Below are positions 1 to 7,100 of a stretch of 7,554 nt of DNA, one piece after another (position 1 is the stretch's first letter; each line of letters opens with the position of its first letter). A program made the translations under genes and the position numbers. Source of the stretch: an uncultured Terrimonas sp. (GTDB lineage Bacteria > Bacteroidota > Bacteroidia > Chitinophagales > Chitinophagaceae). The stretch spans positions 1 through 7,554 of the forward strand of contig CAMPJQ010000118.1 of NCBI GenBank assembly GCA_946886925.1. Direction: 5' to 3'. The notes beneath the pieces are model-generated. The model ran no database searches. It had not been told where the DNA came from and saw nothing but the letters and a program-made list of their open reading frames with translations.

Positions 1-616
1 GCCTTTTATATTCCGCCAGTTCATCCTGTGCATATTTTTCAAGTTCCCGGCTGGCTTTTGCATAAGCCACAACCTGTTTTATTTCCAGTTCCGTTTCATA
101 AAAACGCAAGCTGTCTTTAGGGATTTTTTCAAAGTAATCTCTTACTTCCGTAGGTGTAATTCTTACATTTTCAATAATGGACCTTTGCATGGCTTCCGAC
201 AGCTTCACTTCCTTAATGGCTATGCGGTTATCTTCTTTAATCTGGTAAATACTTTTTCCTGCTATTTGTTCCAGTGCATCTTTGCCGCCATAGGCACTAA
301 TATAATACCTGATCCGCTGGTCCAGTTCCGCTTCAATTTCTTCATCGCTTACCGGCAAAGAGTCTTTTTGAGCCTGCAACATCAGGGCTTTTCTTACCAT
401 CATTTGCTGCAACAGCGCACAACCCGCATCGGGCGGCAATTCATGGCCCTGCCTTTTTTCATCTTCAATATAATTGGTAATATCTGATTTAAGCACGATT
501 TTATCACCAATTACGGCAATGATTTTATCTGCAAGCACTTTTTTTGACTGCCCCACCTGAGCCGTAACCAAACTGCTCATTGCAAACAGAACAACAACAA
601 ATATGAATTGTTTCAT
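1..616 (-). CDS. SurA-like periplasmic peptidyl-prolyl isomerase/chaperone, N-terminal part (cut by left edge)
   Basis: The reading frame is open from an ATG at 616 to the window edge (205 codons seen, no stop). Residues 1-20 form a signal peptide: a Lys near the start, a hydrophobic stretch (FIFVVVLFAMSSLV) and a likely cleavage after TAQ, so the protein is exported to the periplasm. Residues 30-46 (DKIIAVIGDKIVLKSDI) match the opening of SurA-type chaperones, which guide outer-membrane proteins through the periplasm. A helical region follows (about 47-150), with a Cys-containing 'CALLQQMMVRKALMLQAQ' segment like that of Bacteroidetes SurA homologues. The parvulin isomerase domains would lie beyond the edge and cannot be confirmed. 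A GAAAGG sequence (623-628) lies 6 nt before the ATG, a better Shine-Dalgarno match than for the other genes here. The gene starts 77 bp after infB and may be co-transcribed with it or use its own weak promoter. A related SurA_N/PpiD-type protein is the main alternative. Confidence 0.85.
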   Translation of the reverse strand, partial: MKQFIFVVVLFAMSSLVTAQVGQSKKVLADKIIAVIGDKIVLKSDITNYIEDEKRQGHELPPDAGCALLQQMMVRKALMLQAQKDSLPVSDEEIEAELDQRIRYYISAYGGKDALEQIAGKSIYQIKEDNRIAIKEVKLSEAMQRSIIENVRITPTEVRDYFEKIPKDSLRFYETELEIKQVVAYAKASRELEKYAQDELAEYKR

Positions 617-637
617 AATTAACCTTTCAAAGCCATT

Positions 638-669
638 CAAAAATAAATGCATTTCACCGGAGAGGCAAT
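638..669 (-). promoter_or_regulatory. Possible internal promoter for the SurA-like gene
   Basis: On the minus strand, TATTTTTG (645 to 638) fits the Bacteroidetes -7 consensus TAnnTTTG. An ATTG (669 to 666) lies 20 bp upstream, one base off the usual -33 TTTG. Transcription would start near 631, giving a leader of about 15 nt that keeps the GAAAGG ribosome site. It sits in the 77-bp infB/SurA gap, which is otherwise AT-rich, so a chance match is possible. Confidence 0.35.
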
Positions 670-693
670 ACAGCCTGCTTATTTAACAAAGGT

Positions 694-3618
694 TTACAAG
701 CTCCTTTTTACTTCTTCAATTTCAAATGCTTCCACCACGTCGCCTGCCTTCAGATCATTATAGTTTTTAATGGTGAGCCCGCATTCCATACCGCTCGACA
801 CTTCTTTCACATCATCTTTATACCGTTTCAATGATCCCAGCTCCGCGCTCTGTCCTTCACCGGTAGGATATATCACAATTCCGTCACGGATCAGCCTCAC
901 TTTAGAATTGCGGCTTATTTTTCCGTCTAATACCTGGCAGCCTGCAACGGTTGCTTTATCGAATTTATATACTTCCCTTACCTCAACATTGGCAATTATT
1001 TTTTCGGTAATGGTCGGTTCCATCATCCCTTCCATAGCGCTCTTCAGTTCTTCAATAGCATTATAAATGATAGAGTACGCTTTGATTTCAACGCCCTCTT
1101 TTTCAGCCAGTTTAGAAGCCTGTATGGAAGGACGTACATTAAAGCCTACAATAATAGCATCCGATGCGGCAGCCAGCAACACATCGCTTTCTGTAATGGC
1201 GCCAACAGCCTTATGTACTACAGATACAGCAATTTCTTCGGTGGATAATTTCTGTAATGAATCACTCAGGGCTTCTACCGAACCGTCCACGTCGCCTTTA
1301 ATAATAAGATTAAGCTGTTTAAAGTTGCCCAGGGCCAAACGCCTTCCGATTTCATCCAATGTTATGTGTTTCTTGGCCCGTATACCCTGTTCTCTTAGTA
1401 TCTGTGCCCGGCGGGTAGCTGTATCCTTGGCTTCGCTTTCATCGTGGTATACCTTAAATTTTTCACCAGCCTGTGGCGCGCCATTTAGTCCTAATATCTG
1501 CACGGGGCTTGAAGGTCCGGCTTCTTCCAGGCGCTGGTTGCGTTCATTAAACATCGCTTTTACACGTCCAAAAAACTGACCGCTCACCACTATATCTCCC
1601 TGGCGTAATACTCCGCTTTGAACCAGCATGGTAGCCACAAATCCCCGGCCTTTATCCAAAGAGGCTTCAATAATGGTTCCTGTTGCTTCGCGGGCCGGAT
1701 TGGCTTTAAGATCAAGCAACTCTGCTTCCAATAAGATTTTTTCCAGTAAAAGATCCACGTTCAAACCCGTTTTAGCAGATATTTCCTGGCTCTGGTATTT
1801 ACCACCCCAGTCTTCCACGAGAATATTCATCGCCGATAACTGTTCTTTTATTTTTTCGGGATTGGCTCCTTCCTTATCTATTTTATTAATGGCAAATATC
1901 ATAGGCAAACTGGCTGCCTGTGCATGGCTGATGGCTTCACGCGTTTGTGGCATCACCGCATCATCGGCAGAAATTACAATAATCGCCACATCAGCCGCTT
2001 TTGCGCCACGGGCACGCATAGCCGTAAATGCTTCGTGACCCGGCGTATCCAAAAAGGTAAGTTTTTTTCCTGAAGCTATTGTTACCTGGTAGGCTCCCAT
2101 ATGCTGGGTAATCCCTCCGGCTTCTCCCGCCACTACTTTCGCGCTGCGTATATAATCCAGCAATGATGTTTTACCATGATCCACGTGACCCATTATTGTA
2201 ATAACAGGCGCCCTTGGCTCAAGTTCTTCGGGCCGATCCTCTATTTCCTCATCTTCGTCTTCATCTACATCATCCACACCAATAAATTCTACCTCAAAAC
2301 CAAATTCTCCGGCTACCAGCTCTATTACTTCCGCATCCAGGCGTTGATTGATAGATACCATTATACCCAACCCCATACACTTACCGATCACTTCAGCAAA
2401 ACTTACATCCATGAGGTTAGCAAGCTCACTTACCGTCACAAATTCAGTTACCTGCAGTTTGTTGTCTTCCTGAGCTTCACCCGCCATGTGTTCGGCCTCC
2501 TCACGTCTTGCTCTCCTCAGTTTTGATTTTGTGCTTTTGCCGCCTCTGGAAGATCCGGCGAGCTTTGCCTGAGTTTCCCGGATCTTATCCTGTATTTCTT
2601 TAGCATCAATTTCCTTCACTTCTTTACTATCCCTGCGCCTGTCTCCTGCTCTTCCGTGGCCGTGGCCAAACCGTCCTCCGGCGGCATTACCGCCTTGTCC
2701 CTGCTGCCTGTTGTCTTTTCTGTCGCCTTGTTTTTGTATAGGCGGTCGTGTACCTTCTCTTCTTGGTTGTGGCCTGTTTTGATCATCCTGGCGCGGTTGT
2801 GCCTGGTCTCTTTTTTCGATAGGAATACGTTTGCGTTTCCGCTTTTCTTCCTGGGGTTTAGCAGCCGGCCGTGTTTCGCTGTTAGAGGGCAGCGTGATCC
2901 TCCCTACAATTCTGGGTCCTTCTAACTTTTCGGCGCGGATATTTTCTATTACCGGGTTTTCTTCTTCCTGTCCTTCTTCTGCTGTTTTCATTTCTACAGG
3001 AGCGGCCTCTGTTTCAGGGGGCATATTATCCACCTCAGGGGCTATTTCCTGTTCAGCAGAACGAGGCTCCTCTTCTTTTGACGGTATTTTCTCTTCAGGT
3101 ACTTTTTCTTCGACCTTTTTCTTAGCTGTTTTTTTAGGTCGTGTGGAAGAATCTATAGCGCTCAGATCAATTTTATCCAATATTTTAGGCCCTTCAATTT
3201 CCGGGGCATCAATTTTAGTTATCTCCGGTTGTGGCGGTTCAGGAACTGGCTTTGGAGCAGGAGGCGCTTCTGGTTCCGGAACCGGCGCCGCGGGTATTTC
3301 TGCTGTAACCGTTGCTTCTTTTTCCTGCTGCTTTTTCTTTACTTCTTTTTTGAATAAAATTTCTTCTTCATCCTTCTTTTTCCGGCCCTCCATCACATTG
3401 CCTTTGGGTATCTCTATCTGGTCGCTTTTAGCTTTAGCGGCTTTATCAGATGAAAACTCCTGCTGAAGAGAAAAATACATTTCCTCCGTTAGCTTACTGG
3501 TAGGCTTTAGTTCATCTTTGGCAAAACCCTTCCCAATCAGGAAATCAATGAGTGTTTCCTGCCCGATATTAAATTCCTTGGCCGCTGCTAATAAGCGTGG
3601 TAATTTTATTTCAGCCAT
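694..3618 (-). CDS. infB: Translation initiation factor IF-2
   Basis: This GTPase brings fMet-tRNA to the P site of the 30S subunit and promotes 50S joining. The protein has 974 residues. Residues 1-50 form an N-terminal IF2N domain ([20 protein letters not shown]). Residues about 85-385 are a long charged Pro/Glu/Lys linker, then an Arg/Gln/Gly-rich basic stretch. A second IF2N domain covers about 387-427. The G domain shows G1 GHVDHGKT (477-484), G2 GGITQH (501-506), G3 DTPGH (524-528), G4 NKID (578-581) and G5 SAKTG (614-618); domains II, III and the tRNA-binding C domain follow, ending in EEVKRSL. All catalytic motifs are intact. The ATG at 3618 was chosen because family members begin at this MAE(I/V)KLPRL; a TTG at 3645 would only add nine unconserved residues. 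No clear Shine-Dalgarno precedes it. The gap to nusA is 82 bp, consistent with one rimP-nusA-infB operon. Confidence 0.98.
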   Translation of the reverse strand: MAEIKLPRLLAAAKEFNIGQETLIDFLIGKGFAKDELKPTSKLTEEMYFSLQQEFSSDKAAKAKSDQIEIPKGNVMEGRKKKDEEEILFKKEVKKKQQEKEATVTAEIPAAPVPEPEAPPAPKPVPEPPQPEITKIDAPEIEGPKILDKIDLSAIDSSTRPKKTAKKKVEEKVPEEKIPSKEEEPRSAEQEIAPEVDNMPPETEAAPVEMKTAEEGQEEENPVIENIRAEKLEGPRIVGRITLPSNSETRPAAKPQEEKRKRKRIPIEKRDQAQPRQDDQNRPQPRREGTRPPIQKQGDRKDNRQQGQGGNAAGGRFGHGHGRAGDRRRDSKEVKEIDAKEIQDKIRETQAKLAGSSRGGKSTKSKLRRARREEAEHMAGEAQEDNKLQVTEFVTVSELANLMDVSFAEVIGKCMGLGIMVSINQRLDAEVIELVAGEFGFEVEFIGVDDVDEDEDEEIEDRPEELEPRAPVITIMGHVDHGKTSLLDYIRSAKVVAGEAGGITQHMGAYQVTIASGKKLTFLDTPGHEAFTAMRARGAKAADVAIIVISADDAVMPQTREAISHAQAASLPMIFAINKIDKEGANPEKIKEQLSAMNILVEDWGGKYQSQEISAKTGLNVDLLLEKILLEAELLDLKANPAREATGTIIEASLDKGRGFVATMLVQSGVLRQGDIVVSGQFFGRVKAMFNERNQRLEEAGPSSPVQILGLNGAPQAGEKFKVYHDESEAKDTATRRAQILREQGIRAKKHITLDEIGRRLALGNFKQLNLIIKGDVDGSVEALSDSLQKLSTEEIAVSVVHKAVGAITESDVLLAAASDAIIVGFNVRPSIQASKLAEKEGVEIKAYSIIYNAIEELKSAMEGMMEPTITEKIIANVEVREVYKFDKATVAGCQVLDGKISRNSKVRLIRDGIVIYPTGEGQSAELGSLKRYKDDVKEVSSGMECGLTIKNYNDLKAGDVVEAFEIEEVKRSL

Positions 3619-3628
3619 ACTTTGTTGT

Positions 3629-3655
3629 CCCGCAACTCTGATCAAAATTTACGGG
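3629..3655 (-). other. Possible hairpin in front of the infB start
   Basis: On the minus strand CCCGTAA (3655 to 3649) can pair with TTGCGGG (3635 to 3629), giving 7 pairs including one G-U, around a 13-nt loop. It ends 10 nt before the infB ATG, so it could affect ribosome access. The stem is short and could be chance; no partner sequence or known element is recognised. Confidence 0.25.
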
Positions 3656-3700
3656 ATTTGTTTGTTTTATCTGTTCTTATAAATAGGCGCCCCGGGGGTC

Positions 3701-4948
3701 TTATCCTTTTTGAAATTCTTCTTCCAGCACTTTTCTTAAATCTTCAATGGTTTCTTTTTCAAGGTCGGTTCTTCTTTCTAATTCTTCTGTAGTCAAATCC
3801 AGCACACTACGGGCGGTATCGCATCCAATACGTTTCAACTCGTCAATTACCCATGTATCAATTTCATCTGCAAATTCGTCTAAGTCAATATCGAACTCTT
3901 CCGTTTGGTTTTCATCATCACGGAATACATCAATTTCATATCCTGCCAGTTCACAGGCTAATTTAATATTAACGCCCCGGCGACCAATTGCCAGCGACAC
4001 CTGATCGGGCTTAAGATATACATTCGCATGCTTTCTTTCTGAATCAATTTCCATAAAACTCACTTTGGCTGGCGTTAAAGCACGCTGAATGAGTAATTGG
4101 GTGTTATTGGTCCAGTTGATTACATCAATATTTTCATTTTTTAGTTCACGAACGATGCCATGAATACGGCTTCCCTTCATACCTACACAGGCTCCTACCG
4201 GATCAATACGGTCATCATAAGATTCTACCGCCACTTTGGCTCTTTCGCCGGGCTCACGTACGATTTTACGAATCACAATCAATCCGTCAAAAATTTCCGG
4301 CACCTCAATTTCAAGCAATTTGGCCAGGAAGGAAGGATGTGTGCGGGATAGAATAATTACAGGTGAATTATTCTTCAATTCCACCTTTTTCACCACCGCT
4401 TTTATATTCTCACCTTTCTTAAAATAATCCGAAGGTATTTGTTCCGATTTGGGTATTATCAGTTCATTCCCATCTTCATCTAATAATAATACTTCTTTTT
4501 TCCATACCTGGTATACTTCCGCACTAATAATTTCGCCAACACGGTCGGCATATTTTTTAACCAGGCTATTTTTCTTTAAATCACTGATACGGCTTGCCAG
4601 GGTTTGTTTGGCGGCCAAAATAGCGCGACGGCCAAAATCCAGAATATCCACTTCCTGGAATAATTCCTCGCCTACTTCAAAGTCAGGTTCAATCTTAGTA
4701 GCATCGCTATATGCAATTTCGGCAACAGGGTTTTCTACCTGCCCGTTTTCGACTATGGTTCTGCGATGAATAATTTCAAGGTCCCCTTTTTCCGTGTTCA
4801 CAATTACATCAAAGTTTTCATCCGAACCGTATTTTTTGCGGAGTAAGGTTTTAAACACGTCTTCCAGCACCTTCATAAGCGTAGGCCGGTCTATATTTTC
4901 CGCGTCTTTAAAATCCTGAAAGGATTCAATAAGATTGATACTTGCCAT
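3701..4948 (-). CDS. nusA: Transcription termination/antitermination factor NusA
   Basis: NusA binds RNA polymerase and nascent RNA, and modulates pausing, termination and antitermination. The protein has 415 residues. The RNA-polymerase-binding N-terminal domain covers about 1-125 and includes the 'DFGRRAILAAKQTL' segment (104-117). An S1 domain follows at about 134-200, then KH1 with 'DPVGACVGMKGSRIHGIVREL' features around 249-269 and KH2 with AIGRRGVNIKLACELAGYEI (320-339). The tail is acidic (DDENQTEEFDIDLDEFADEID region, about 344-364), followed by a helix-hairpin-helix-like segment to residue 415. It is longer than Bacillus NusA (about 370) and lacks the two full acidic repeats of E. 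coli NusA (495). The ATG at 4948 matches the usual start, just before the conserved first helix. No good Shine-Dalgarno is close; a GAAGGA lies 14 nt upstream, too far for a standard site. It follows rimP by 58 bp. Confidence 0.97.
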   Translation of the reverse strand: MASINLIESFQDFKDAENIDRPTLMKVLEDVFKTLLRKKYGSDENFDVIVNTEKGDLEIIHRRTIVENGQVENPVAEIAYSDATKIEPDFEVGEELFQEVDILDFGRRAILAAKQTLASRISDLKKNSLVKKYADRVGEIISAEVYQVWKKEVLLLDEDGNELIIPKSEQIPSDYFKKGENIKAVVKKVELKNNSPVIILSRTHPSFLAKLLEIEVPEIFDGLIVIRKIVREPGERAKVAVESYDDRIDPVGACVGMKGSRIHGIVRELKNENIDVINWTNNTQLLIQRALTPAKVSFMEIDSERKHANVYLKPDQVSLAIGRRGVNIKLACELAGYEIDVFRDDENQTEEFDIDLDEFADEIDTWVIDELKRIGCDTARSVLDLTTEELERRTDLEKETIEDLRKVLEEEFQKG

Positions 4949-5006
4949 ATTACAGCTTTTTATCCTTCAACTGAGCAAGAGTTTGTCTCTCATTCAGCAA
5001 GGGTCG

Positions 5007-5477
5007 TTAAAATTGAATTTGAATTTTAGTTGTTTTAATGTTATCAATGCGTATAGTATGTTGCAGTGTTTCTCTTTTCTTGTTTTTCCCTTTTACTTCT
5101 TCCACCTGTATATCTGCGTCATTTACCGCTAACAATTTTCCTTCCACTTTACTGCCGTCATGCAGGATCACTTCCACATTCCTGCCGGTATTTTTAATAT
5201 ACTGACGTTTCAGTTTTAGTGGTTCATCCAGCCCGGGAGAAGACACTTCAAGAGAAAAATCACCTTCAGGGAAAATCCCGCTTTCTTCTATCTGTTTATA
5301 CAATGCCCGGTTGTATTTCACACATTGGTCTATAGATACGCCCCCGTCAGCATCCAGAAAAACCTTTATATTATTGGCAGGATTTGTTTTTATTTCCACC
5401 AAAAAATAGCCGGGGTTATCTGCCAGCAATGTGGTTATCATTTGTGCTATAACCCCTGTTGTTGCCTCGCTGCTCAT
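5007..5477 (-). CDS. rimP: Ribosome maturation factor RimP
   Basis: RimP binds the free 30S subunit and helps its late assembly. The protein has 156 residues, normal for the family (about 150). The signature is EVSSPGLDEPL (77-87), nearly the same as the family's EVSSPGLDRPL, preceded by the 'VSIDQCVKYNRAL' helix of the N-terminal domain. The C-terminal half (about 90-156) is the SH3-like domain, rich in Lys and short beta strands. It is the first gene of the rimP-nusA-infB cluster, with the classical gene order. The ATG at 5477 is the only start that gives a full N-terminal domain. No Shine-Dalgarno is found in the 14 nt between the ATG and the leader hairpin, which is common in Bacteroidetes. 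A promoter and a strong hairpin lie directly upstream and probably serve the whole operon. Confidence 0.96.
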   Translation of the reverse strand: MSSEATTGVIAQMITTLLADNPGYFLVEIKTNPANNIKVFLDADGGVSIDQCVKYNRALYKQIEESGIFPEGDFSLEVSSPGLDEPLKLKRQYIKNTGRNVEVILHDGSKVEGKLLAVNDADIQVEEVKGKNKKRETLQHTIRIDNIKTTKIQIQF

Positions 5478-5491
5478 AGTCTGATAAATGA

Positions 5492-5516
5492 AGAAGGGAA
5501 CGAATCGTTCCCTTCT
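5492..5516 (-). promoter_or_regulatory. Perfect hairpin in the rimP 5' leader
   Basis: An 11-bp perfect inverted repeat: on the minus strand AGAAGGGAACG (5516 to 5506), a 3-nt loop ATT, then CGTTCCCTTCT (5502 to 5492). It lies between the predicted transcription start (about 5530) and the rimP ATG, ending 14 nt before the ATG. A second, imperfect copy of the left arm (AAAAGGAACGA) lies just upstream at 5528 to 5518. It could be a 5' stabilising stem, a protein-binding RNA or DNA site, or an attenuator; there is no U-tract good enough for a normal terminator. The inverted repeat is seen directly; the role is inference. Confidence 0.6.
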
Positions 5517-5535
5517 GTCGTTCCTTTTCCTGCGG

Positions 5536-5565
5536 CAAAGTTAGGGTATTCATATAAAGCGCAAA
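5536..5565 (-). promoter_or_regulatory. Bacteroidetes-type promoter for the rimP-nusA-infB operon
   Basis: On the minus strand a -33 TTTG (5565 to 5562) and a -7 TAACTTTG (5543 to 5536) are separated by 18 bp. The -7 box matches TAnnTTTG exactly, and the spacing is close to the usual 19 bp for the primary sigma factor of this phylum. An A/T-run (about 5563-5577) lies at the upstream end, like an UP element. Transcription would start near 5530, about 50 nt before rimP. Confidence 0.75.
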
Positions 5566-5636
5566 ATTTTTTTAAAAGTATCCCCCGGGAACGCTAAAAA
5601 GCCTGCGGTTTGTCCATTTACTGATGCTGATGCGAA

Positions 5637-5660
5637 GCATTGATTTTATATAAAAAATGC
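5637..5660. repeat. AT-rich imperfect inverted repeat in the epimerase-rimP spacer
   Basis: GCATT and AATGC arms flank a 12-bp palindrome TTTTATATAAAA, with a 2-nt asymmetry. It lies in the roughly 150 bp between the rimP promoter and the possible epimerase terminator, where I see no gene. Nearby is a short direct repeat CTGATG/CTGATG (about 5621-5632) and ATGC-GAA-GCAT (5630-5640). No function is recognised; AT-rich spacers often give such palindromes by chance. Confidence 0.3.
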
Positions 5661-5715
5661 AAATTATTTCATAAAACCATGCGCTTTAGCATAACTGCAC
5701 CCTGCCTCCCTGGAA

Positions 5716-5739
5716 AATAAGGGGATATACCTCCTTATT
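5716..5739 (-). terminator. Possible terminator after the epimerase gene
   Basis: Starting 8 nt past the epimerase stop on the minus strand, AATAAGG and CCTTATT pair (7 bp), extended by GG/CC past one bulged A, around the loop TATAT. Only a short T run (about four) follows, so it is a weak intrinsic terminator. Position and symmetry support it; the poor U-tract argues against high efficiency. Confidence 0.45.
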
Positions 5740-5747
5740 CATCCACT

Positions 5748-6806
5748 TCACCTTTTCACGTCATAATACGTCCTGTACCACTCTATGAAATTTTTTATAC
5801 CCTCACCCACTTTTGTATCCGGCTTATAGTGCAGATCGCGTACAAGGTCTTCCACATCGGCACAGGTAGCGGCTACATCTCCGGGCTGCATAGGCAATAG
5901 TTCCTTCTCAGCTTTTTTGCCCAGCGCATCTTCTATCGCTTCTATAAAATCCATTAACCTAACCGGATTATTGTTTCCAATATTATATACTTTGTAAGGC
6001 GCCGTGGAAGTGGAAGGATCGGGGTGGGCAGCATCCCACGACGGATTAGCTGCCGGAGGGTTATCAATTACTCTTACTACTCCTTCTACAATATCGGCTA
6101 TATAGGTAAAGTCTCTTACCATATCGCCATTATTGAACACCTGGATGGGTTTATTTTCCAGTATAGCTTTGGTAAACAGAAATAAAGCCATATCCGGTCT
6201 GCCCCATGGGCCATACACTGTAAAAAAACGAAGACCGGTAGTGGGAACTTTAAACAAATGACTGTAAGTATGCGCCATAAGCTCATTGCTTTTTTTACTG
6301 GCGGCATATAAGGAAATCGGATGATCTACATTATCCGAAGTAGCGAAAGGCGATTTGGCATTGAGCCCATATACGCTTGAACTGCTGGCATAGGCCAAGT
6401 GCTTTACCTTATTGTGACGGCAACATTCCAGGATGTTAAGAAAACCAACGATATTGCTGTTAAGGTATGCATCGGGGTTGGTGAGACTGTAGCGCACCCC
6501 GGCCTGCGCGGCAAGATTACATACTTTATCAAATTGCTGTCCGGCAAATAATTTTTCCAGGTTGCCCTTATCTTCTAATTGCAGTTGAATAAAATGGTAG
6601 TTGCTGTGTTTGGAACTGGGGACCAACTTATTGTATTCAATATCCTTTTTGTCTATTCCGGCAGTTTGCAGGCGGTTATACTTAAGATTAACATCATAAT
6701 AATCATTAATGCCATCCAATCCCACTACTTCATCTCCCCGGTTTATGAGGTAGTTGGCCAAATGAAACCCTATAAATCCTGCTGTACCGGTAATTAATAT
6801 TTTCAT
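5748..6806 (-). CDS. NAD-dependent sugar-nucleotide epimerase, likely UDP-glucuronate 4-epimerase
   Basis: This is an extended short-chain dehydrogenase of 352 residues. It probably converts UDP-glucuronate to UDP-galacturonate through a bound NAD, supplying precursors for surface polysaccharide in the cytoplasm. TGTAGFIG (6-13) is the NAD-binding GxxGxxG; Asp31 after VVGL likely binds the NAD ribose. ASSSSVYG (140-147) supplies the catalytic Ser, and Tyr167-xxx-Lys171 (YAASK) is the catalytic pair. [13 protein letters not shown] (199-211) and [12 protein letters not shown] (306-317) are typical of the UDP-glucuronate 4-epimerase branch (LspL/CapI-like) rather than GalE. The ATG at 6806 is certain because the Rossmann fold begins there (MKILITG); the 50 in-frame codons upstream are unconserved, Phe/Tyr-rich and should be left out. 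No Shine-Dalgarno: AAAGG touches the ATG. A TTACTTTG (6837 to 6830) is one base off a -7 box but lacks a well-placed -33 element. No other polysaccharide gene is next to it. Specificity is inferred from motifs only. Confidence 0.9.
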   Translation of the reverse strand: MKILITGTAGFIGFHLANYLINRGDEVVGLDGINDYYDVNLKYNRLQTAGIDKKDIEYNKLVPSSKHSNYHFIQLQLEDKGNLEKLFAGQQFDKVCNLAAQAGVRYSLTNPDAYLNSNIVGFLNILECCRHNKVKHLAYASSSSVYGLNAKSPFATSDNVDHPISLYAASKKSNELMAHTYSHLFKVPTTGLRFFTVYGPWGRPDMALFLFTKAILENKPIQVFNNGDMVRDFTYIADIVEGVVRVIDNPPAANPSWDAAHPDPSTSTAPYKVYNIGNNNPVRLMDFIEAIEDALGKKAEKELLPMQPGDVAATCADVEDLVRDLHYKPDTKVGEGIKNFIEWYRTYYDVKR

Positions 6807-6991
6807 CCTTTGTATTTTATATATAGTCGCAAAGTAATAAACTAATGGCAAATAAAGCCCGAAGCCGGAAGCGCTAAATTCGAAAGGAATACAAAGTACC
6901 AAATCATAAAAAACAAGAAACAAATAAATTTCAAATCCGAAGCAGGCTGTCAGCAATGAGCAATCAACAAAAAGAAGGAGTATTCATCCCT

Positions 6992-7026
6992 GAAACTTGA
7001 AACCTGTAACCTATAACCTGCAACAA
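6992..7026. repeat. 7-bp tandem repeat, five units
   Basis: Successive units are GAAACTT, GAAACCT, GTAACCT, ATAACCT and GCAACAA, with consensus G(a/t)AACCT; the last is only partly matching. It lies in the 286-bp gap between prfA and the epimerase gene, in which I see no gene. The rest of that gap (6807-6991) is A-rich on the plus strand with no clear element beyond the weak epimerase promoter candidate. Similar AACCTGTAACC-type strings occur in Bacteroidetes intergenic DNA as far as I recall, but I cannot check copy number here. Confidence 0.7.
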
Positions 7027-7037
7027 TCTCAAATCAT

Positions 7038-7055
7038 AATCCTCCGAAGGGGATT
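7038..7055. terminator. Small hairpin after prfA, possible terminator or RNA end
   Basis: AATCC and GGATT pair around a short inner stem. Read on the minus strand, the loop is UUCG closed by C-G, a very stable tetraloop, with one C-A mismatch in the stem; on the plus strand that mismatch is a U-G pair. It begins 38 nt past the prfA stop. No T run follows on the minus strand, so intrinsic termination is doubtful; it may simply protect the 3' end of the prfA transcript. Confidence 0.35.
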
Positions 7056-7082
7056 GTCCACTACAAACCACAAACAATAAAT

Positions 7083-7100
7083 TTCAAACTCTTCAAACTC
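7083..7100. repeat. 9-bp direct repeat across the prfA stop codon
   Basis: TTCAAACTC occurs twice in a row (7083-7091 and 7092-7100). The prfA TGA lies in the copy nearer the gene, and the second copy repeats the same TGA-containing string just after it. This looks like a small slippage duplication at the end of the gene and changes only the last residues. Confidence 0.6.

Noticed and set aside
185..487. A 100-codon plus-strand open frame
   Set aside because: It lies fully opposite the SurA-like gene, which has a signal peptide and the conserved SurA opening; the plus-strand product has no recognisable features.
2831..3466. A 211-codon open frame on the plus strand opposite the infB linker
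   Set aside because: It is the antisense shadow of a low-complexity Lys/Glu/Pro coding region; the product is a Ser/Phe/Gly-rich string with no domain, and the minus-strand gene is certain.
3619..3645. A TTG start giving InfB nine more residues
   Set aside because: Family members begin at MAE(I/V)KLPRL, encoded from the ATG at 3618, and the extra residues are not conserved.
5478..5747. Possible small RNA or short peptide gene in the spacer between the epimerase and rimP
   Set aside because: No promoter apart from the rimP one, no start with a convincing frame, and the only structures are an AT-rich palindrome and a weak terminator.
6807..6956. A 50-codon in-frame N-terminal extension of the epimerase, rich in Phe, Leu and Tyr, that could be read as a membrane anchor
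   Set aside because: The Rossmann fold starts at the ATG at 6806 as in the whole family, the extension is AT-rich non-coding-like sequence, and soluble family members have no such anchor.
6992..7100. CRISPR-like or attachment-site reading of the short repeats near prfA
   Set aside because: Units of 7 and 9 bp without spacers, and no cas, integrase or transposase gene in the window.
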